Source of the DNA: Blautia hominis
Lineage (GTDB): Bacteria; Bacillota; Clostridia; Lachnospirales; Lachnospiraceae
Length of the DNA stretch: 64,000 nt
Assembly: GCA_002270465.1 (NCBI GenBank)
Contig: NQOF01000010.1
Location: forward strand, 1 to 64,000
Direction: 5' to 3'
Part shown: positions 33,771-44,479 of the stretch, piece by piece
How positions within the stretch are numbered: position 1 is the stretch's first letter
Layout: the number at the start of each line of letters is the position of its first letter
Notes under the pieces: generated by a model
Seen by the model: the letters and a program-made list of their open reading frames with translations, nothing else
Told to the model about the DNA's origin: nothing
The model's database searches: none
Position numbers and translations under genes: made by a program

Positions 33771-36700
33771 ATGAAAGTGGAATGGAGAGCACTTTTTGAT
33801 CAAAATGTATTAAATGCCGCGGAGAAATATATTAGGAGCGGTTCGATCCAAAATTTGACTGTGGATGAGAAACGGCTTACTGCCCGTGTGAGCGGTATAG
33901 AAAATTTTAATGTGGAGATTCGCCTTGCGGAGAATACGGTGTCTTCAATGAAATGCACCTGCTCTCATGCAGGTTCTGGCTGCAATTGTGAACATATGGC
34001 TGCCGTTCTTTTGGCATGGGAAAACGATACCAAGGCTGACCCAGATCATGCAGCGGGAGAGAACAACACAAAAGGTAGGGAGAAAGCGGAAATCGCATCT
34101 AAGAATGTTTTGCAGCTGACCTGCGATATCGATGATGTGCTGACCTATGCGATTGTTCACAACGGTGTACATATAGTCAGAGATATTTGTATCAAAAATA
34201 TATCGGAAGCCGATTTGGATGATCTGATGGTTAGGATCAGTTCCGGAAATGAACTCATTATGGATTTTGAGCAGGGTATTGAGAAGATAAAGCCTGGAGA
34301 AGAGTTTCATCTTAAAAATCTGAATGTTTCCATTAATGCAGGATACCTGGCATCTCTTACAGAGAGAAGTTCGTGTCAGCTTACAGTAGGAATTTATTCT
34401 AAAGAAGACCGGTTGCTATCGGAAACCATAAATATTACCGCATTGGCCTTTGAACAATGGCCGGGCCTACAGTATACACCGGAGCTGTTAGCAGCATTTT
34501 CCATGCCGAATCATCCTGTAGTGACAAGTTTGATTCAGCTTGCTGCTAAATATATGGAAAAGTGGACCGGAGATCCGTCATTGGCGGGGTATCAATTTGA
34601 AGACCCCAATCGGGTTGTGCATATGGCTGCCGCAGCCTATGCGGCAATCCAGCAGAAAAATATCACCTATGCGGAGCCGCCTTCAAGCTTTGAAGAGTTT
34701 GGGCAGAGAATCCGTCTGGCAGATACAGTCCTGGATCAGCGTCTGGGAACCTGCATGGATATGACATTGCTTTATGTGGCGTGCTTGGAAGCCATGGGGC
34801 TTAATCCTGTTATGGTCATGATGAGGGGGCATATCTTTGCCGGTGTGTGGCTGGTTGAGGAATCCTTCTCCGATATGATCATGGATGATCCCTCTCAGAT
34901 GGAAAAGCGTATGTCAAAAGGTATTCGTGAGATGATCGTTGTGGAATGTACAGCCATGTGTGCCGGAAAGGGAAGATGCTTTGATGAGGCCGTTACGCTG
35001 GCAGAGCGTAACGTGTCCGACTATGGCAATTTTGCTTTTGCCATTGATGTGAAGCGTGCCAGAAGCATGGGGATCCGTCCGCTTCCGGTACGTGTAAAGA
35101 CAGCAGAAGGATTTCAGGTTCAGCATGAGGACCGGGAAGAGAAGGATATCACAAATGCCACTAAAAATAAAGTCGAGATTTTCAATCTCCCGGATCCTTC
35201 CCAAAAAGGAACGGTCACAAAGCTGACACAGTGGGAACGCAAGCTTTTGGATCTGAGCCTTCGCAATATGCTGATCAATATGCGTATGACAAAAGCAGTA
35301 GTTCCGCTTTTGTCTTCCGATGTAAGTATTTTGGAGGATGCATTGTCGGAAGGGGAAGAATTCCGGGTTATGCCTCGGCCGGCAGATATGTCAATTGCAG
35401 GAGATGGCGGCGTCACGGTGGAAGCATTGGGGGATCTGGGGCCGTTTGCGGATTTTATTGCACTGGAGAGCAAACACCGCAGACTGCACTCTCTGTATGC
35501 GGAGAAAGAATTGAACAGCTCCCTGACAAAAATGTACCGCTCTGCAAAAACTTCTATGGAAGAGAACGGAGCAAGCACATTATATCTGGCACTGGGTCTA
35601 CTTCGGTGGTTTGAGGGTAAGAAAAGTGCTGCGGCAAGGTATGCGCCCATTGTGTTGGTACCCATTGATATCATCCGGAAATCGGCCAGTAAAGGATATG
35701 CTATGCGTATGCGCGATGAGGATGCACAGATCAATATCACACTGTTGGAATTCCTGAAGCAAAATTATGATACGGAGATTTATGGATTGAACCCGCCGCC
35801 GATGGATGAGCATGGCCTGGATCTGCCTAAGATATTTGCGATCATCCGCCATGGGGTGATGAACCTTCCCATGTGGGATGTGGTAGAGGCAGGATTCATT
35901 GGAAACTTCTCCTTCTCGCAGTTTGTGATGTGGAATGATGTTCACAGCAACTGCACATTTCTTGAAAACAACAAAATCGTTCACAGCCTGATGATGGGAG
36001 CTGTGGATTGGGATTGTACAATTCCGGAGGGTGTGGACACGGATGAAGCTTATCTGCCGGTGACTGTTGATTCTTCTCAGCTGCGGGCGATCAATATGGC
36101 GGCAGCCGGGGTGAGTTTTGTATTACATGGTCCCCCCGGTACCGGGAAATCACAGACGATCACAGCAATGGTGGCCAATGCCCTTACGAAGGGGAAGACG
36201 GTTCTTTTTGTTGCGGAGAAGATGGCAGCTCTTGAAGTGGTACAAAAGAGGCTTTCGGCTTTGGGAATCCGCGATTTTTGTCTGGAGGTGCATTCCAATA
36301 AGGCAACAAAGAAGGCAGTTCTGGATCAGTTGAAAAGGGGGCTGGAGATTGGCGTCTGGGGACAGAAGACAGATTACGATAAAAAGATTCAGGACATTCG
36401 CAAAATGCGTGCTGATCTGGATGCCTATGCGAAAGCGCTGCATGTGAAAAGACCGTTTGGTAAGAGCCTTCGCCAGCTAATGGATATCTATGAAATGATC
36501 CCGGAGTTGAATAAGAGCGTGCGTTTTGATCATACATATGCAGGTTCCCTGACAGAGAGTGACCTGGATCATCAGGCTCATAGCCTGGAGCGTTTGATCG
36601 CAGCAGGAAAAGGAATCGGTCATCCTCATGATCATCCGCTGCAGGTGGTACACAAGACAGAATACAGCCAGAGGCTGAAGTTTGAGCTTGAAACTATCAT

Positions 36701-39700
36701 CCGCTCCTATAGAGAGTCCCTGGAAGTATTCCGGAAGGATATGCTTGGCTTCGTGGAATCCATGGAAATAAAGGCCCCCGTTACAGAGGATGAGTGGAGA
36801 GATATCTGCAATTATGCCCGCAGCGTCATTGCTATAGAGAGGATTCCGGCATTTTTACGGCGGTCCGGCAGTGTGGAACGTGAATTTGCAGCGCCGGAGA
36901 CCTATCTGTCCATGCGGCAGGCATTTGAGGCTAAGAAGGCCGGGTTCCTGGCAAATTGGAATGAAAACTTTCTCCGTATGGAGATGGATACATATCGTGA
37001 AAAGTATGAGCAGGCGAATAAGAAATTTTTTGGCAAAGGAAAAGCACTGGCAGCACTGACATCTGAAATGCAGGCATTTGCATCTTTTACAGTGGAGACA
37101 GACCGGATCTTAGTGTACCTTACAGATATTTCTTTTTATCAAAAAGAAGCTGAGGAAATAGCAGAAGCCGAGGCGGCATTGTCCTATGAGTGGAAAGAAA
37201 TTCTCAAAGATCATCCCACAGGGGAGGCTCTGCAGGCATACAAAGACCATGTGAAGGGACAACTGCAGATCATATCACACTTCTCGGATCAGATACAGAT
37301 ACTGGAGAATGAAGGAGCCTTGAAAGGCTGTATCCGGAAGGCAGAAAATCTGATAACAAGCCTGGAGTCTGTGAAGGCAGCAGAAACCCAAGCAGCAGAA
37401 TTGCTGGAGCTGACTTTTGAAAACACGGAAGAAAATTGGATGGACAGCAGATTAAAGCTTTGTGCAGGCATTCTGGAAAATGCTTCTTCCATAAAGGATT
37501 GGATCGTTTACCGGCAATTTGCCGCGGAGTGCAGACAGAGAGGACTGGGCCCCATCTGTGATGCATATGAAGCAGGGATTCCCCATGATGAGGTTATGAC
37601 CGTATATCTGCGGTCTATATACAGAACCATCATTTTGTCGGTGATTGAAAAGGAACCGGTATTGAACGGATTCACGGGTATCGGGTTCAATGAAAAAATC
37701 GCACAATTTAAGAAGCTGGACCAGGAGTTCATGGAACTGACCAAGGATGAGATGTTTTACAAGCTGACGCATCAACTGCCTACATCTTATGAGTCTGTAG
37801 ATATCAGCAGGGAATTGAATATTTTACGAAGAGCGATCAGCAGTAATGGCAGGGGGATATCCATCAGGACGCTGTTTGAGCAGATTCCGCATATCCTGAC
37901 AAAATTATGTCCGTGTATGCTCATGAGCCCAATCTCCGCGGCACAGTATCTGAAGGCCCAAAATGATTTATTTGATATTGTGATCTTCGATGAGGCCTCA
38001 CAGCTCCCCACCTGTAAAGCCGTGGGTGTACTGGCAAGAGGCAAAAATGCGGTTATCGTAGGTGATCCCAATCAAATGCCGCCTACCAGCTTCTTTGCCG
38101 GGAATACAGTAGATGAAGATAACCTGGATATTGAGGACCTGGACAGCATTCTGGATGACTGTCTGGCACTTGGGATGCCATCCGCTTATCTGCATTGGCA
38201 TTATCGAAGCAGGCATGAGAGCCTCATCGCTTTCAGTAATCAGGAGTTTTATGAAAACTCCATGCTTACCTTCCCGTCTGTAAATGACCGGGAAAAGAGG
38301 GTAAACCTGGTGAAGACGGACGGTTTTTTTGACCGTGGAAAGGGCCGCGTCAATGAAGGGGAGGCAAAAGCGATCGTTGCGGAAATAAAGAGAAGATATC
38401 AGAGTACGGAGCTGACGAATCAGACCATTGGCGTTGTTACCTTCAATATAAGCCAGCAGACGCTGATTGAGGATCTGCTGCAGGAAGAGTACCAGAAGGA
38501 TGCGGCATTTGACAGATGGGCAAATGTTGGTGAAGAGACTCTGTTTGTCAAGAATCTGGAGAATGTACAGGGAGATGAGCGTGACGTTATTCTGTTCTCG
38601 ATTGCCTTCGGTCCTGATGCAGATGGTAAACTGTCATTGAATTTCGGACCATTGAATAAAGACGGCGGTTGGAAACGGCTGAATGTGGCCGTATCCCGTG
38701 CCAGACTTGAAATGGTGGTGTTTACTATCATGACTGCCGATATGATCGATCTGAGGAGAACGAAATCAAAGGGGGTTGAGGCTCTGAAGGATTTCCTGGA
38801 GTTTGCGCAGAAAGGCAGACTGCAGGGAGAATATGTGGAGACCAGAGTGCGGAGAGATCAGGGAATTATGGAGCACATCTGTCAGGTGATCTCTGATGGC
38901 GGATACAGATACCAGAAGGCTGTAGGGCATTCAAAGTTTAAGATTGATATTGCAGTGGCCAATCCTTACAATGAGGAGGAGTATCTGCTTGGTATTATGC
39001 TGGATGGAGAGTCCTATCGCCAGTCGTCGAATACCAAAGACCGCGAGGTGGCGCAGAGCAGTGTTCTGAACGGACTTGGCTGGGAACTGCATCGTATCTG
39101 GACCATGGACTGGTGGGATAACAGGGATAAAGAATTGTCTAAGCTGATGCAGGTGTTGGAAGAAAAGAGGGAAAAGGCATATCAGACATTTCTTGAAGCG
39201 CAGTCGGTCTGTGCTGCGGAGGCGGCAGCAGGGGAAAAAGAAACGGTTGAAGTTTTTGCCGATGAGTCGGAGGCCGCAGTGAAACAGGATGAGACAGCAG
39301 AAGATTTATCCGGTAAAGTTACCGGAAATGTTGAGGCTGCTGTGGAGAATGAAGGGAATGTTTCAGAGCAGACGAAGGCCGGACCGGAAATGGATGAAAA
39401 GTCGGAACCTAAGTTTGCAATTGATATTGAAAATCGTTTTGCTCCTAAAAATCGGATAGCAGAGGAACTTGATAAAAAGGTTGCTGCCGGGAAACAGAAT
39501 ACTTCGGCCGTAGTCAAACAAGTATTACTGGGAGTGTTGGAGTACCGTGTCGAGGATTATGTATATGCTCCGGAAGAGGGGATAGATCTTACTGCAGCTG
39601 ATTATAACAAAAAGGAAAATTTGGAACAGATCACCGCAAAGATACAGCAGATTCTAGATGCTGAAGCGCCTATTGCATATGACAGGCTCATGAAAAAAAC

Positions 39701-40115
39701 GCTTCGAGCTTTCAATATTGCGCGTTCCAGTCCCCAGACACTGGAAACAACAGACAAGGCGTTAAAGAAGGCTCTGACTAAGTTAAATAAGCAGGCCGGC
39801 GTCAGGTTTTACTGGCGGAAGGATCAGGAGCCGGATATGTACAGAGTGTACAGAATGGATATTGTTTCTGCGGAGAAGAGAACTGTCGACGAGATATGCC
39901 AGCAGGAGCTTAAGAATGCAGTCTGCTTCACACTGCAGGAAAAAGGCGCACTCAATAAGGACATACTTATGAAAGAAACCATTCGGACAATGGGATACGC
40001 AAGGAGTGGAACGGCCTTGATCGCTGCTGTAGAACGAGGGCTGAAATATGGAAGGAAGACAGGAGAGATTGGGCAGGATACAGAGAAGAGATTTGTTTTG
40101 AATACGGATAAATGA
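33771..40115 (+). CDS. SWIM-transglutaminase-DUF4011-helicase-nuclease protein
   Basis: A 2114-residue multidomain protein. A SWIM zinc finger (C62, C64, C73, H75) comes first. A transglutaminase-like domain follows (about 300-380; Cys328 in GTCMDM, His354 in RGHIF, Asp near 368-373). DUF4011 begins near 490 (WERKLLDLSLRN). The SF1 helicase has Walker A GPPGTGKS at 787, DEAS near 1407, GDPNQMPP near 1431, HYRSRH, QGDERD and VAVSRAR near 1638. A Vsr/MTES_1575-type PD-(D/E)XK nuclease covers about 1698-1790. DUF3320-like repeats end the protein. DUF4011-helicase-nuclease proteins occur in phage-defence islands, and this one probably senses or processes foreign nucleic acid. ATG 33771 sits close to AGGGGG; GTG 33777 is an alternative start. 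It is monocistronic. Confidence 0.88.
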   Translation: MKVEWRALFDQNVLNAAEKYIRSGSIQNLTVDEKRLTARVSGIENFNVEIRLAENTVSSMKCTCSHAGSGCNCEHMAAVLLAWENDTKADPDHAAGENNTKGREKAEIASKNVLQLTCDIDDVLTYAIVHNGVHIVRDICIKNISEADLDDLMVRISSGNELIMDFEQGIEKIKPGEEFHLKNLNVSINAGYLASLTERSSCQLTVGIYSKEDRLLSETINITALAFEQWPGLQYTPELLAAFSMPNHPVVTSLIQLAAKYMEKWTGDPSLAGYQFEDPNRVVHMAAAAYAAIQQKNITYAEPPSSFEEFGQRIRLADTVLDQRLGTCMDMTLLYVACLEAMGLNPVMVMMRGHIFAGVWLVEESFSDMIMDDPSQMEKRMSKGIREMIVVECTAMCAGKGRCFDEAVTLAERNVSDYGNFAFAIDVKRARSMGIRPLPVRVKTAEGFQVQHEDREEKDITNATKNKVEIFNLPDPSQKGTVTKLTQWERKLLDLSLRNMLINMRMTKAVVPLLSSDVSILEDALSEGEEFRVMPRPADMSIAGDGGVTVEALGDLGPFADFIALESKHRRLHSLYAEKELNSSLTKMYRSAKTSMEENGASTLYLALGLLRWFEGKKSAAARYAPIVLVPIDIIRKSASKGYAMRMRDEDAQINITLLEFLKQNYDTEIYGLNPPPMDEHGLDLPKIFAIIRHGVMNLPMWDVVEAGFIGNFSFSQFVMWNDVHSNCTFLENNKIVHSLMMGAVDWDCTIPEGVDTDEAYLPVTVDSSQLRAINMAAAGVSFVLHGPPGTGKSQTITAMVANALTKGKTVLFVAEKMAALEVVQKRLSALGIRDFCLEVHSNKATKKAVLDQLKRGLEIGVWGQKTDYDKKIQDIRKMRADLDAYAKALHVKRPFGKSLRQLMDIYEMIPELNKSVRFDHTYAGSLTESDLDHQAHSLERLIAAGKGIGHPHDHPLQVVHKTEYSQRLKFELETIIRSYRESLEVFRKDMLGFVESMEIKAPVTEDEWRDICNYARSVIAIERIPAFLRRSGSVEREFAAPETYLSMRQAFEAKKAGFLANWNENFLRMEMDTYREKYEQANKKFFGKGKALAALTSEMQAFASFTVETDRILVYLTDISFYQKEAEEIAEAEAALSYEWKEILKDHPTGEALQAYKDHVKGQLQIISHFSDQIQILENEGALKGCIRKAENLITSLESVKAAETQAAELLELTFENTEENWMDSRLKLCAGILENASSIKDWIVYRQFAAECRQRGLGPICDAYEAGIPHDEVMTVYLRSIYRTIILSVIEKEPVLNGFTGIGFNEKIAQFKKLDQEFMELTKDEMFYKLTHQLPTSYESVDISRELNILRRAISSNGRGISIRTLFEQIPHILTKLCPCMLMSPISAAQYLKAQNDLFDIVIFDEASQLPTCKAVGVLARGKNAVIVGDPNQMPPTSFFAGNTVDEDNLDIEDLDSILDDCLALGMPSAYLHWHYRSRHESLIAFSNQEFYENSMLTFPSVNDREKRVNLVKTDGFFDRGKGRVNEGEAKAIVAEIKRRYQSTELTNQTIGVVTFNISQQTLIEDLLQEEYQKDAAFDRWANVGEETLFVKNLENVQGDERDVILFSIAFGPDADGKLSLNFGPLNKDGGWKRLNVAVSRARLEMVVFTIMTADMIDLRRTKSKGVEALKDFLEFAQKGRLQGEYVETRVRRDQGIMEHICQVISDGGYRYQKAVGHSKFKIDIAVANPYNEEEYLLGIMLDGESYRQSSNTKDREVAQSSVLNGLGWELHRIWTMDWWDNRDKELSKLMQVLEEKREKAYQTFLEAQSVCAAEAAAGEKETVEVFADESEAAVKQDETAEDLSGKVTGNVEAAVENEGNVSEQTKAGPEMDEKSEPKFAIDIENRFAPKNRIAEELDKKVAAGKQNTSAVVKQVLLGVLEYRVEDYVYAPEEGIDLTAADYNKKENLEQITAKIQQILDAEAPIAYDRLMKKTLRAFNIARSSPQTLETTDKALKKALTKLNKQAGVRFYWRKDQEPDMYRVYRMDIVSAEKRTVDEICQQELKNAVCFTLQEKGALNKDILMKETIRTMGYARSGTALIAAVERGLKYGRKTGEIGQDTEKRFVLNTDK

Positions 40116-40134
40116 AAATAGAAGAGGACTCATA

Positions 40135-40170
40135 AACCCCTTGAAAGCACAGCGCTTTCAGGGGGTTTTT
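40135..40170 (+). terminator. Terminator of the helicase gene
   Basis: AACCCCTTGAAAGC (40135-40148) pairs with GCTTTCAGGGGGTT (40154-40167), one G-T pair, followed by T residues. Confidence 0.9.
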
Positions 40171-40309
40171 GCGTTCCTGCTGCATCAGTTCCTTACAATC
40201 CTTCTGTTATTTATCCAATCTTAATACAAAAGCGGTTTCCCTTATGCGCATTTAGGATATTACGTGGTAACATCAGTTACATCCTGAAAGATAAAGGAGG
40301 GGACCTGAT

Positions 40310-40423
40310 ATGATGGACTTAGCTATGGTGGCTGTACTGCTTGCCTGTTTTGGTTTCATGAAGCTGTTTACCGGATGGTGCAGCAGGCAGGTGGATACAG
40401 GCAGCGACGAAAATAAGGAGTAA
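40310..40423 (+). CDS. Small membrane protein leading the kdp operon
   Basis: A 37-residue peptide beginning MMDLAMVAVLLACFGFMKLF, one hydrophobic helix, with a charged C-terminus (DTGSDENKE). AAAGGAGGGG lies seven bases upstream of the ATG. Many bacteria carry an unnamed one-helix protein of this kind just before kdpF, often ending after a WC or C-E-R motif; here the equivalent is GWCSRQ. It may be a regulatory or assembly peptide of the potassium pump. Its conservation of position is stronger evidence than its sequence. Confidence 0.7.
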   Translation: MMDLAMVAVLLACFGFMKLFTGWCSRQVDTGSDENKE

Positions 40424-40458
40424 AGGAAAAGTGCAGAACGACGACAGGAGGGAACAAC

Positions 40459-40536
40459 ATGATATTATTGGGAATTATAATTCTGCTGACAGCGGCTTAT
40501 TTGCTCTATGCCCTGGTCTATCCCGAAAAATTATAG
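40459..40536 (+). CDS. kdpF: KdpF subunit of the potassium pump
   Basis: A 25-residue one-helix peptide ending YALVYPEKL, the C-terminal signature of KdpF (YxLxxPEkF). ACAGGAGGGA precedes the ATG. KdpF stabilises the KdpABC complex in the membrane. Its length is normal for KdpF. Confidence 0.88.
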   Translation: MILLGIIILLTAAYLLYALVYPEKL

Positions 40537-40641
40537 AAAACAAAGTGTTACTGTCTGCAGGCATGGCTGCTTGGCTCGTTGCCCGCAGATATAAAAAATC
40601 AGTGACAGGAATAAAGAAAATGACAGGAGGATATAAAAGTC

Positions 40642-42372
40642 ATGTTACAGATAACGCTGACTTTGGCAATTTTCATTTTGGCAGTTATTCCAATGGGAAG
40701 ATATATGTATCACATTGCAGCCAAAAAGAAAACATTTGCAGACCCATTTTTTGACAGGGTGGATAACGGGATATATAAAATCTGCCGTATTGACAGAAAC
40801 GGAATGAACTGGAAGACTTATGCATTAAGCCTGCTCATGGCAAATGCAGTTATGATCTTTGTGGGATATATGGTGTTGAGACTACAGCATGGGCTGTTTC
40901 TGAACCCCAACGGAATCGATGGAATGGAGCCCACCCTTTCCTTCAATACAATTATAAGCTTTATGACAAATACCAACCTGCAGCATTATTCCGGTGAATC
41001 CGGACTTTCTTATTTAAGCCAGATGCTCGTGATCATTTTCATGATGTTCACTTCCGCGGCATCCGGGTATGCGGCCTGTATGGCATTTTGCCGGGGGCTT
41101 GCAGGAAAGAGAAAGGACTTGGGAAACTTCTACGAAGATATGGTGCGTATCACCACACGTATCCTGATCCCATGGTCCCTGATATTCGGCCTTGTTTTGA
41201 TCTGGCAGGGCTGTCCGGAGACCTTCGGCTCGAATATCACGGTAGAGACGATCCACGGAAAACTTCAGGATTTTGCCATGGGTCCCATAGCGGCACTTGA
41301 GATCATCAAACATCTGGGAACAAACGGAGGCGGTTTCCTTGGAGCTAACTCTTCCACACCCTTTGAAAACCCTACCGTTATCACGGATATCGTGGAACTG
41401 ATCTCCATGATGATCCTTCCGGGTGCATGTGTACTGACCTTCGGAAAGATGTGCCAGGAGAGAAAGAAAGCGGAAGTTAAAACAAAGGAAGTCAAAACAA
41501 AAGAACCATTATTCGGAAAACAGGGAAGAACTATTTTTGCAGCCATGTCCGTTATCTTCCTGGTGGGCCTGACTCTGTGCTTTGTGTCTGAAAAGGCCGG
41601 AAATCCTGTCCTTGAGACCGCGGGGATCAGCCAGGAAATGGGCAGCATGGAAGGAAAGGAAGTAAGATTCGGGATTGACCAATCCGCCCTGTTTACCACT
41701 GTCACTACATCCTTCACCACAGGTACGGTCAACAATATGCATGACACACTGACGCCTCTGGGCGGAATGGTGCCGCTTTTACATATGATGCTGAACTGTG
41801 TCTTCGGCGGCAAAGGCGTTGGCCTTATGAATATGCTGATGTATGCGATACTGGCAGTGTTCATCTGCGGGCTGATGGTGGGACGTACACCGGAATATCT
41901 TGGGAAGAAGATAGAGGGAAAAGAAATGAAACTGGTGGCGCTGGTGCTGATCGTGCATCCGCTGCTGATTCTGGGATTTTCCGCGCTGGCAGTTTCCACC
42001 CAGGCAGGTCTGGAGGGCATAAGCAACCCTGGTTTTCACGGGTTGTCGCAGGTGTTGTATGAGTTTTCATCCGCGTCGGCCAACAACGGCTCCGGTTTTG
42101 AGGGACTGTCTGACAACAGCTATTTCTGGAATATCACAACAGGACTTGCAATGTTCTTTGGCCGTTATATAGCTATTATTGCCCAGCTTGCCATTGCGGG
42201 ATCTCTGTTTGCGAAGAAGATGACAAAGGCTTCCGTTGGTACCATGCGTACGGATAATGCGGTATTTACCATTTTACTGGTATTCATTGTATACATTTTT
42301 GCAGCTCTGACCTTCTTCCCGGCACTGGCTTTGGGGCCGATTGCGGAGCATCTGACCTTGTGGTTTGCATAA
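40642..42372 (+). CDS. kdpA: Potassium-transporting ATPase subunit A
   Basis: A 576-residue KdpA, the potassium-selective channel-like subunit, with ten transmembrane helices. Selectivity-filter-like segments include TNTNLQHYSGE, GTNGGGFLGANS, TTSFTTGTVN and ASANNGSGFEG. Length and order match the family. It lies downstream of kdpF with a CAGGAGGATATAAAAGTC ribosome region. Together with KdpB and KdpC it forms the high-affinity ATP-driven K+ uptake pump used at low external potassium. Confidence 0.98.
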   Translation: MLQITLTLAIFILAVIPMGRYMYHIAAKKKTFADPFFDRVDNGIYKICRIDRNGMNWKTYALSLLMANAVMIFVGYMVLRLQHGLFLNPNGIDGMEPTLSFNTIISFMTNTNLQHYSGESGLSYLSQMLVIIFMMFTSAASGYAACMAFCRGLAGKRKDLGNFYEDMVRITTRILIPWSLIFGLVLIWQGCPETFGSNITVETIHGKLQDFAMGPIAALEIIKHLGTNGGGFLGANSSTPFENPTVITDIVELISMMILPGACVLTFGKMCQERKKAEVKTKEVKTKEPLFGKQGRTIFAAMSVIFLVGLTLCFVSEKAGNPVLETAGISQEMGSMEGKEVRFGIDQSALFTTVTTSFTTGTVNNMHDTLTPLGGMVPLLHMMLNCVFGGKGVGLMNMLMYAILAVFICGLMVGRTPEYLGKKIEGKEMKLVALVLIVHPLLILGFSALAVSTQAGLEGISNPGFHGLSQVLYEFSSASANNGSGFEGLSDNSYFWNITTGLAMFFGRYIAIIAQLAIAGSLFAKKMTKASVGTMRTDNAVFTILLVFIVYIFAALTFFPALALGPIAEHLTLWFA

Positions 42373-42399
42373 AATTTGAGAAAGGGATGTAAAAGAAGA

Positions 42400-44466
42400 A
42401 TGTCTAAAAAACAACAACAAACAAAGTTCGTGACAAAGGACATTTTAAAAAGTTCTGTTATAGGTGCATTTCAGAAACTGAGTCCGAAATATATGGTGAA
42501 AAACCCTGTCATGTTTGTAGTGGAGGTGGGGTTTGTGCTCACGCTGCTGATGACCATTGTTCCAACTCTTTTTGGGGATGATGCATCAGTGGGATATCTG
42601 AGAGTCTATAATGGGATCGTGTGTGTAATACTTTTTATAACCGTATTATTTGCCAATTTTGCGGAGTCTGTAGCGGAAGGGCGGGGAAAGGCCCAGGCTG
42701 CCACACTGAAAAAGACAAAACAGGATACAAGATCACGCCTTATAGACAAAGACGGTACGGAATTGACCGTAAATGCTTCTGACCTGAAAATGGATGATGT
42801 GGTCCTGGTAAAAGCGGGAGAGATAATCCCAAATGACGGGGAGGTCATAGAGGGGATCGCGTCTGTGGATGAATCAGCCATAACAGGGGAATCCGCGCCT
42901 GTAACACGTGAGGCGGGAACCGATTTTTCATCTGTCACAGGAGGAACAACGGTGGTCAGCGACTGGCTGAAGATCAGGATCACATCAAAACCGGGAGAGT
43001 CTTTCCTGGATAAAATGATCGCCCTGGTGGAGGGGGCATCCCGCCAGAAGACGCCCAATGAGATCGCGTTGAACACCCTGCTGGTAGGTCTTACGATTAT
43101 TTTCCTGATTGTTGTGGTATGCCTGTATCCTTTTGCTACTTACTCAGGGGTGCAGATACCTGTCTCCACAATGATAGCCCTGTTGGTCTGCCTGATCCCC
43201 ACTACGATCGGCGGCCTGCTTTCCGCCATCGGTATTGCGGGAATGGACAGAGTTACCAGGTTTAATGTGATCGCCATGTCGGGAAAGGCAGTAGAGGCCT
43301 GCGGGGATGTGGACACCATGATACTTGATAAGACAGGTACCATTACCTTTGGAAATCGTCTGGCAGCGGAGTTTTATCCTGTCGCCGGAAAGAGCAAAGA
43401 GGACTTAATGGACTATGCGGCGCTTACTTCTCTCTGTGACCCTACGCCTGAGGGAAAATCAACAGCAGAACTGGCAAAAAGTATGGGAAGCAGAATAGAT
43501 GACAGTGCTGCTGATCAGATGGAGTTTGTGGAATTCACAGCCCAGTCCAAAATGTCAGGGGTAAACCTGGCAGGCGGCTCTCAGATCAGAAAAGGAGCGG
43601 CAGATGCTATCAAGGAGAGAGTCCTGAAAAATGGAGGCAGCGTGCCGGATGATCTGGACACCATTGTGGAAAAGATCGCGGGCCTTGGAGGAACTCCCCT
43701 TGTGGTGGAAGCAGATGCTGTGATCTACGGTGTTATTTATTTGAAAGATACAGTAAAACCGGGATTGGTGGAACGCTTTCAGAGACTTAGGGAAATCGGG
43801 ATCAAGACCATTATGTGTACCGGCGACAATCCGCTGACAGCGGCCACCATTGCGAAAGAAGCCGGTGTGGATGGCTTTATTGCTGAATGCAGGCCTGAAG
43901 ATAAGATCCGGGCCATCAAAAAAGAACAGGCAGAGGGAAAACTGGTAGCCATGACAGGTGACGGTACTAACGACGCCCCGGCCCTTGCCCAGGCAGATGT
44001 GGGTCTGGCTATGAATTCCGGTACGGCAGCGGCAAAAGAGGCCGCAAATATGGTGGACCTTGATTCTGACCCCACAAAAATACTGGAAGTGGTGGAAATA
44101 GGAAAGCAGCTTCTGATCACAAGAGGTTCCCTTACCACATTCAGTATAGCTAACGATGTGGCGAAGTATTTCGCCATTATACCGGCCATGTTCACTTTGG
44201 TGATTCCGCAGATGCAGATGCTGAATATTATGAAGCTGGCGACACCTATGTCCGCTATCTTATCAGCACTTATTTTCAATGCGATCATAATCCCGTGCCT
44301 GATTCCCATTGCCATGCGAGGTGTGAAATACAAGCCTATGAGTGCGGAGCGTATGCTTCTGAAAAATATGGGTATTTACGGTCTGGGCGGTATTATTGTA
44401 CCTTTTGCTGGAATTAAGATCATAGACTGTCTGGTAGCACCGCTTTTGGCAGTGCTGGGAATGTAG
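42400..44466 (+). CDS. kdpB: Potassium-transporting ATPase subunit B
   Basis: A 688-residue P-type ATPase. The phosphorylated aspartate lies in [11 protein letters not shown]; the actuator motif TGES is in AITGESAPV; the hinge motif is [17 protein letters not shown]. The seven predicted helices fit KdpB. The ATG at 42400 was chosen over an upstream TTG (42376) because MSKKQQQ with AGAAG upstream is the usual start. It hydrolyses ATP to drive uptake through KdpA. Confidence 0.98.
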   Translation: MSKKQQQTKFVTKDILKSSVIGAFQKLSPKYMVKNPVMFVVEVGFVLTLLMTIVPTLFGDDASVGYLRVYNGIVCVILFITVLFANFAESVAEGRGKAQAATLKKTKQDTRSRLIDKDGTELTVNASDLKMDDVVLVKAGEIIPNDGEVIEGIASVDESAITGESAPVTREAGTDFSSVTGGTTVVSDWLKIRITSKPGESFLDKMIALVEGASRQKTPNEIALNTLLVGLTIIFLIVVVCLYPFATYSGVQIPVSTMIALLVCLIPTTIGGLLSAIGIAGMDRVTRFNVIAMSGKAVEACGDVDTMILDKTGTITFGNRLAAEFYPVAGKSKEDLMDYAALTSLCDPTPEGKSTAELAKSMGSRIDDSAADQMEFVEFTAQSKMSGVNLAGGSQIRKGAADAIKERVLKNGGSVPDDLDTIVEKIAGLGGTPLVVEADAVIYGVIYLKDTVKPGLVERFQRLREIGIKTIMCTGDNPLTAATIAKEAGVDGFIAECRPEDKIRAIKKEQAEGKLVAMTGDGTNDAPALAQADVGLAMNSGTAAAKEAANMVDLDSDPTKILEVVEIGKQLLITRGSLTTFSIANDVAKYFAIIPAMFTLVIPQMQMLNIMKLATPMSAILSALIFNAIIIPCLIPIAMRGVKYKPMSAERMLLKNMGIYGLGGIIVPFAGIKIIDCLVAPLLAVLGM

Positions 44467-44479
44467 GGAGGAAGATTTT

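Noticed and set aside
40171-40309. Search for a c-di-AMP (ydaO) riboswitch before kdp
   Set aside because: The 139-base leader is too short and lacks the expected long pseudo-symmetric fold; only a small GTAAC/GTTAC hairpin is visible.
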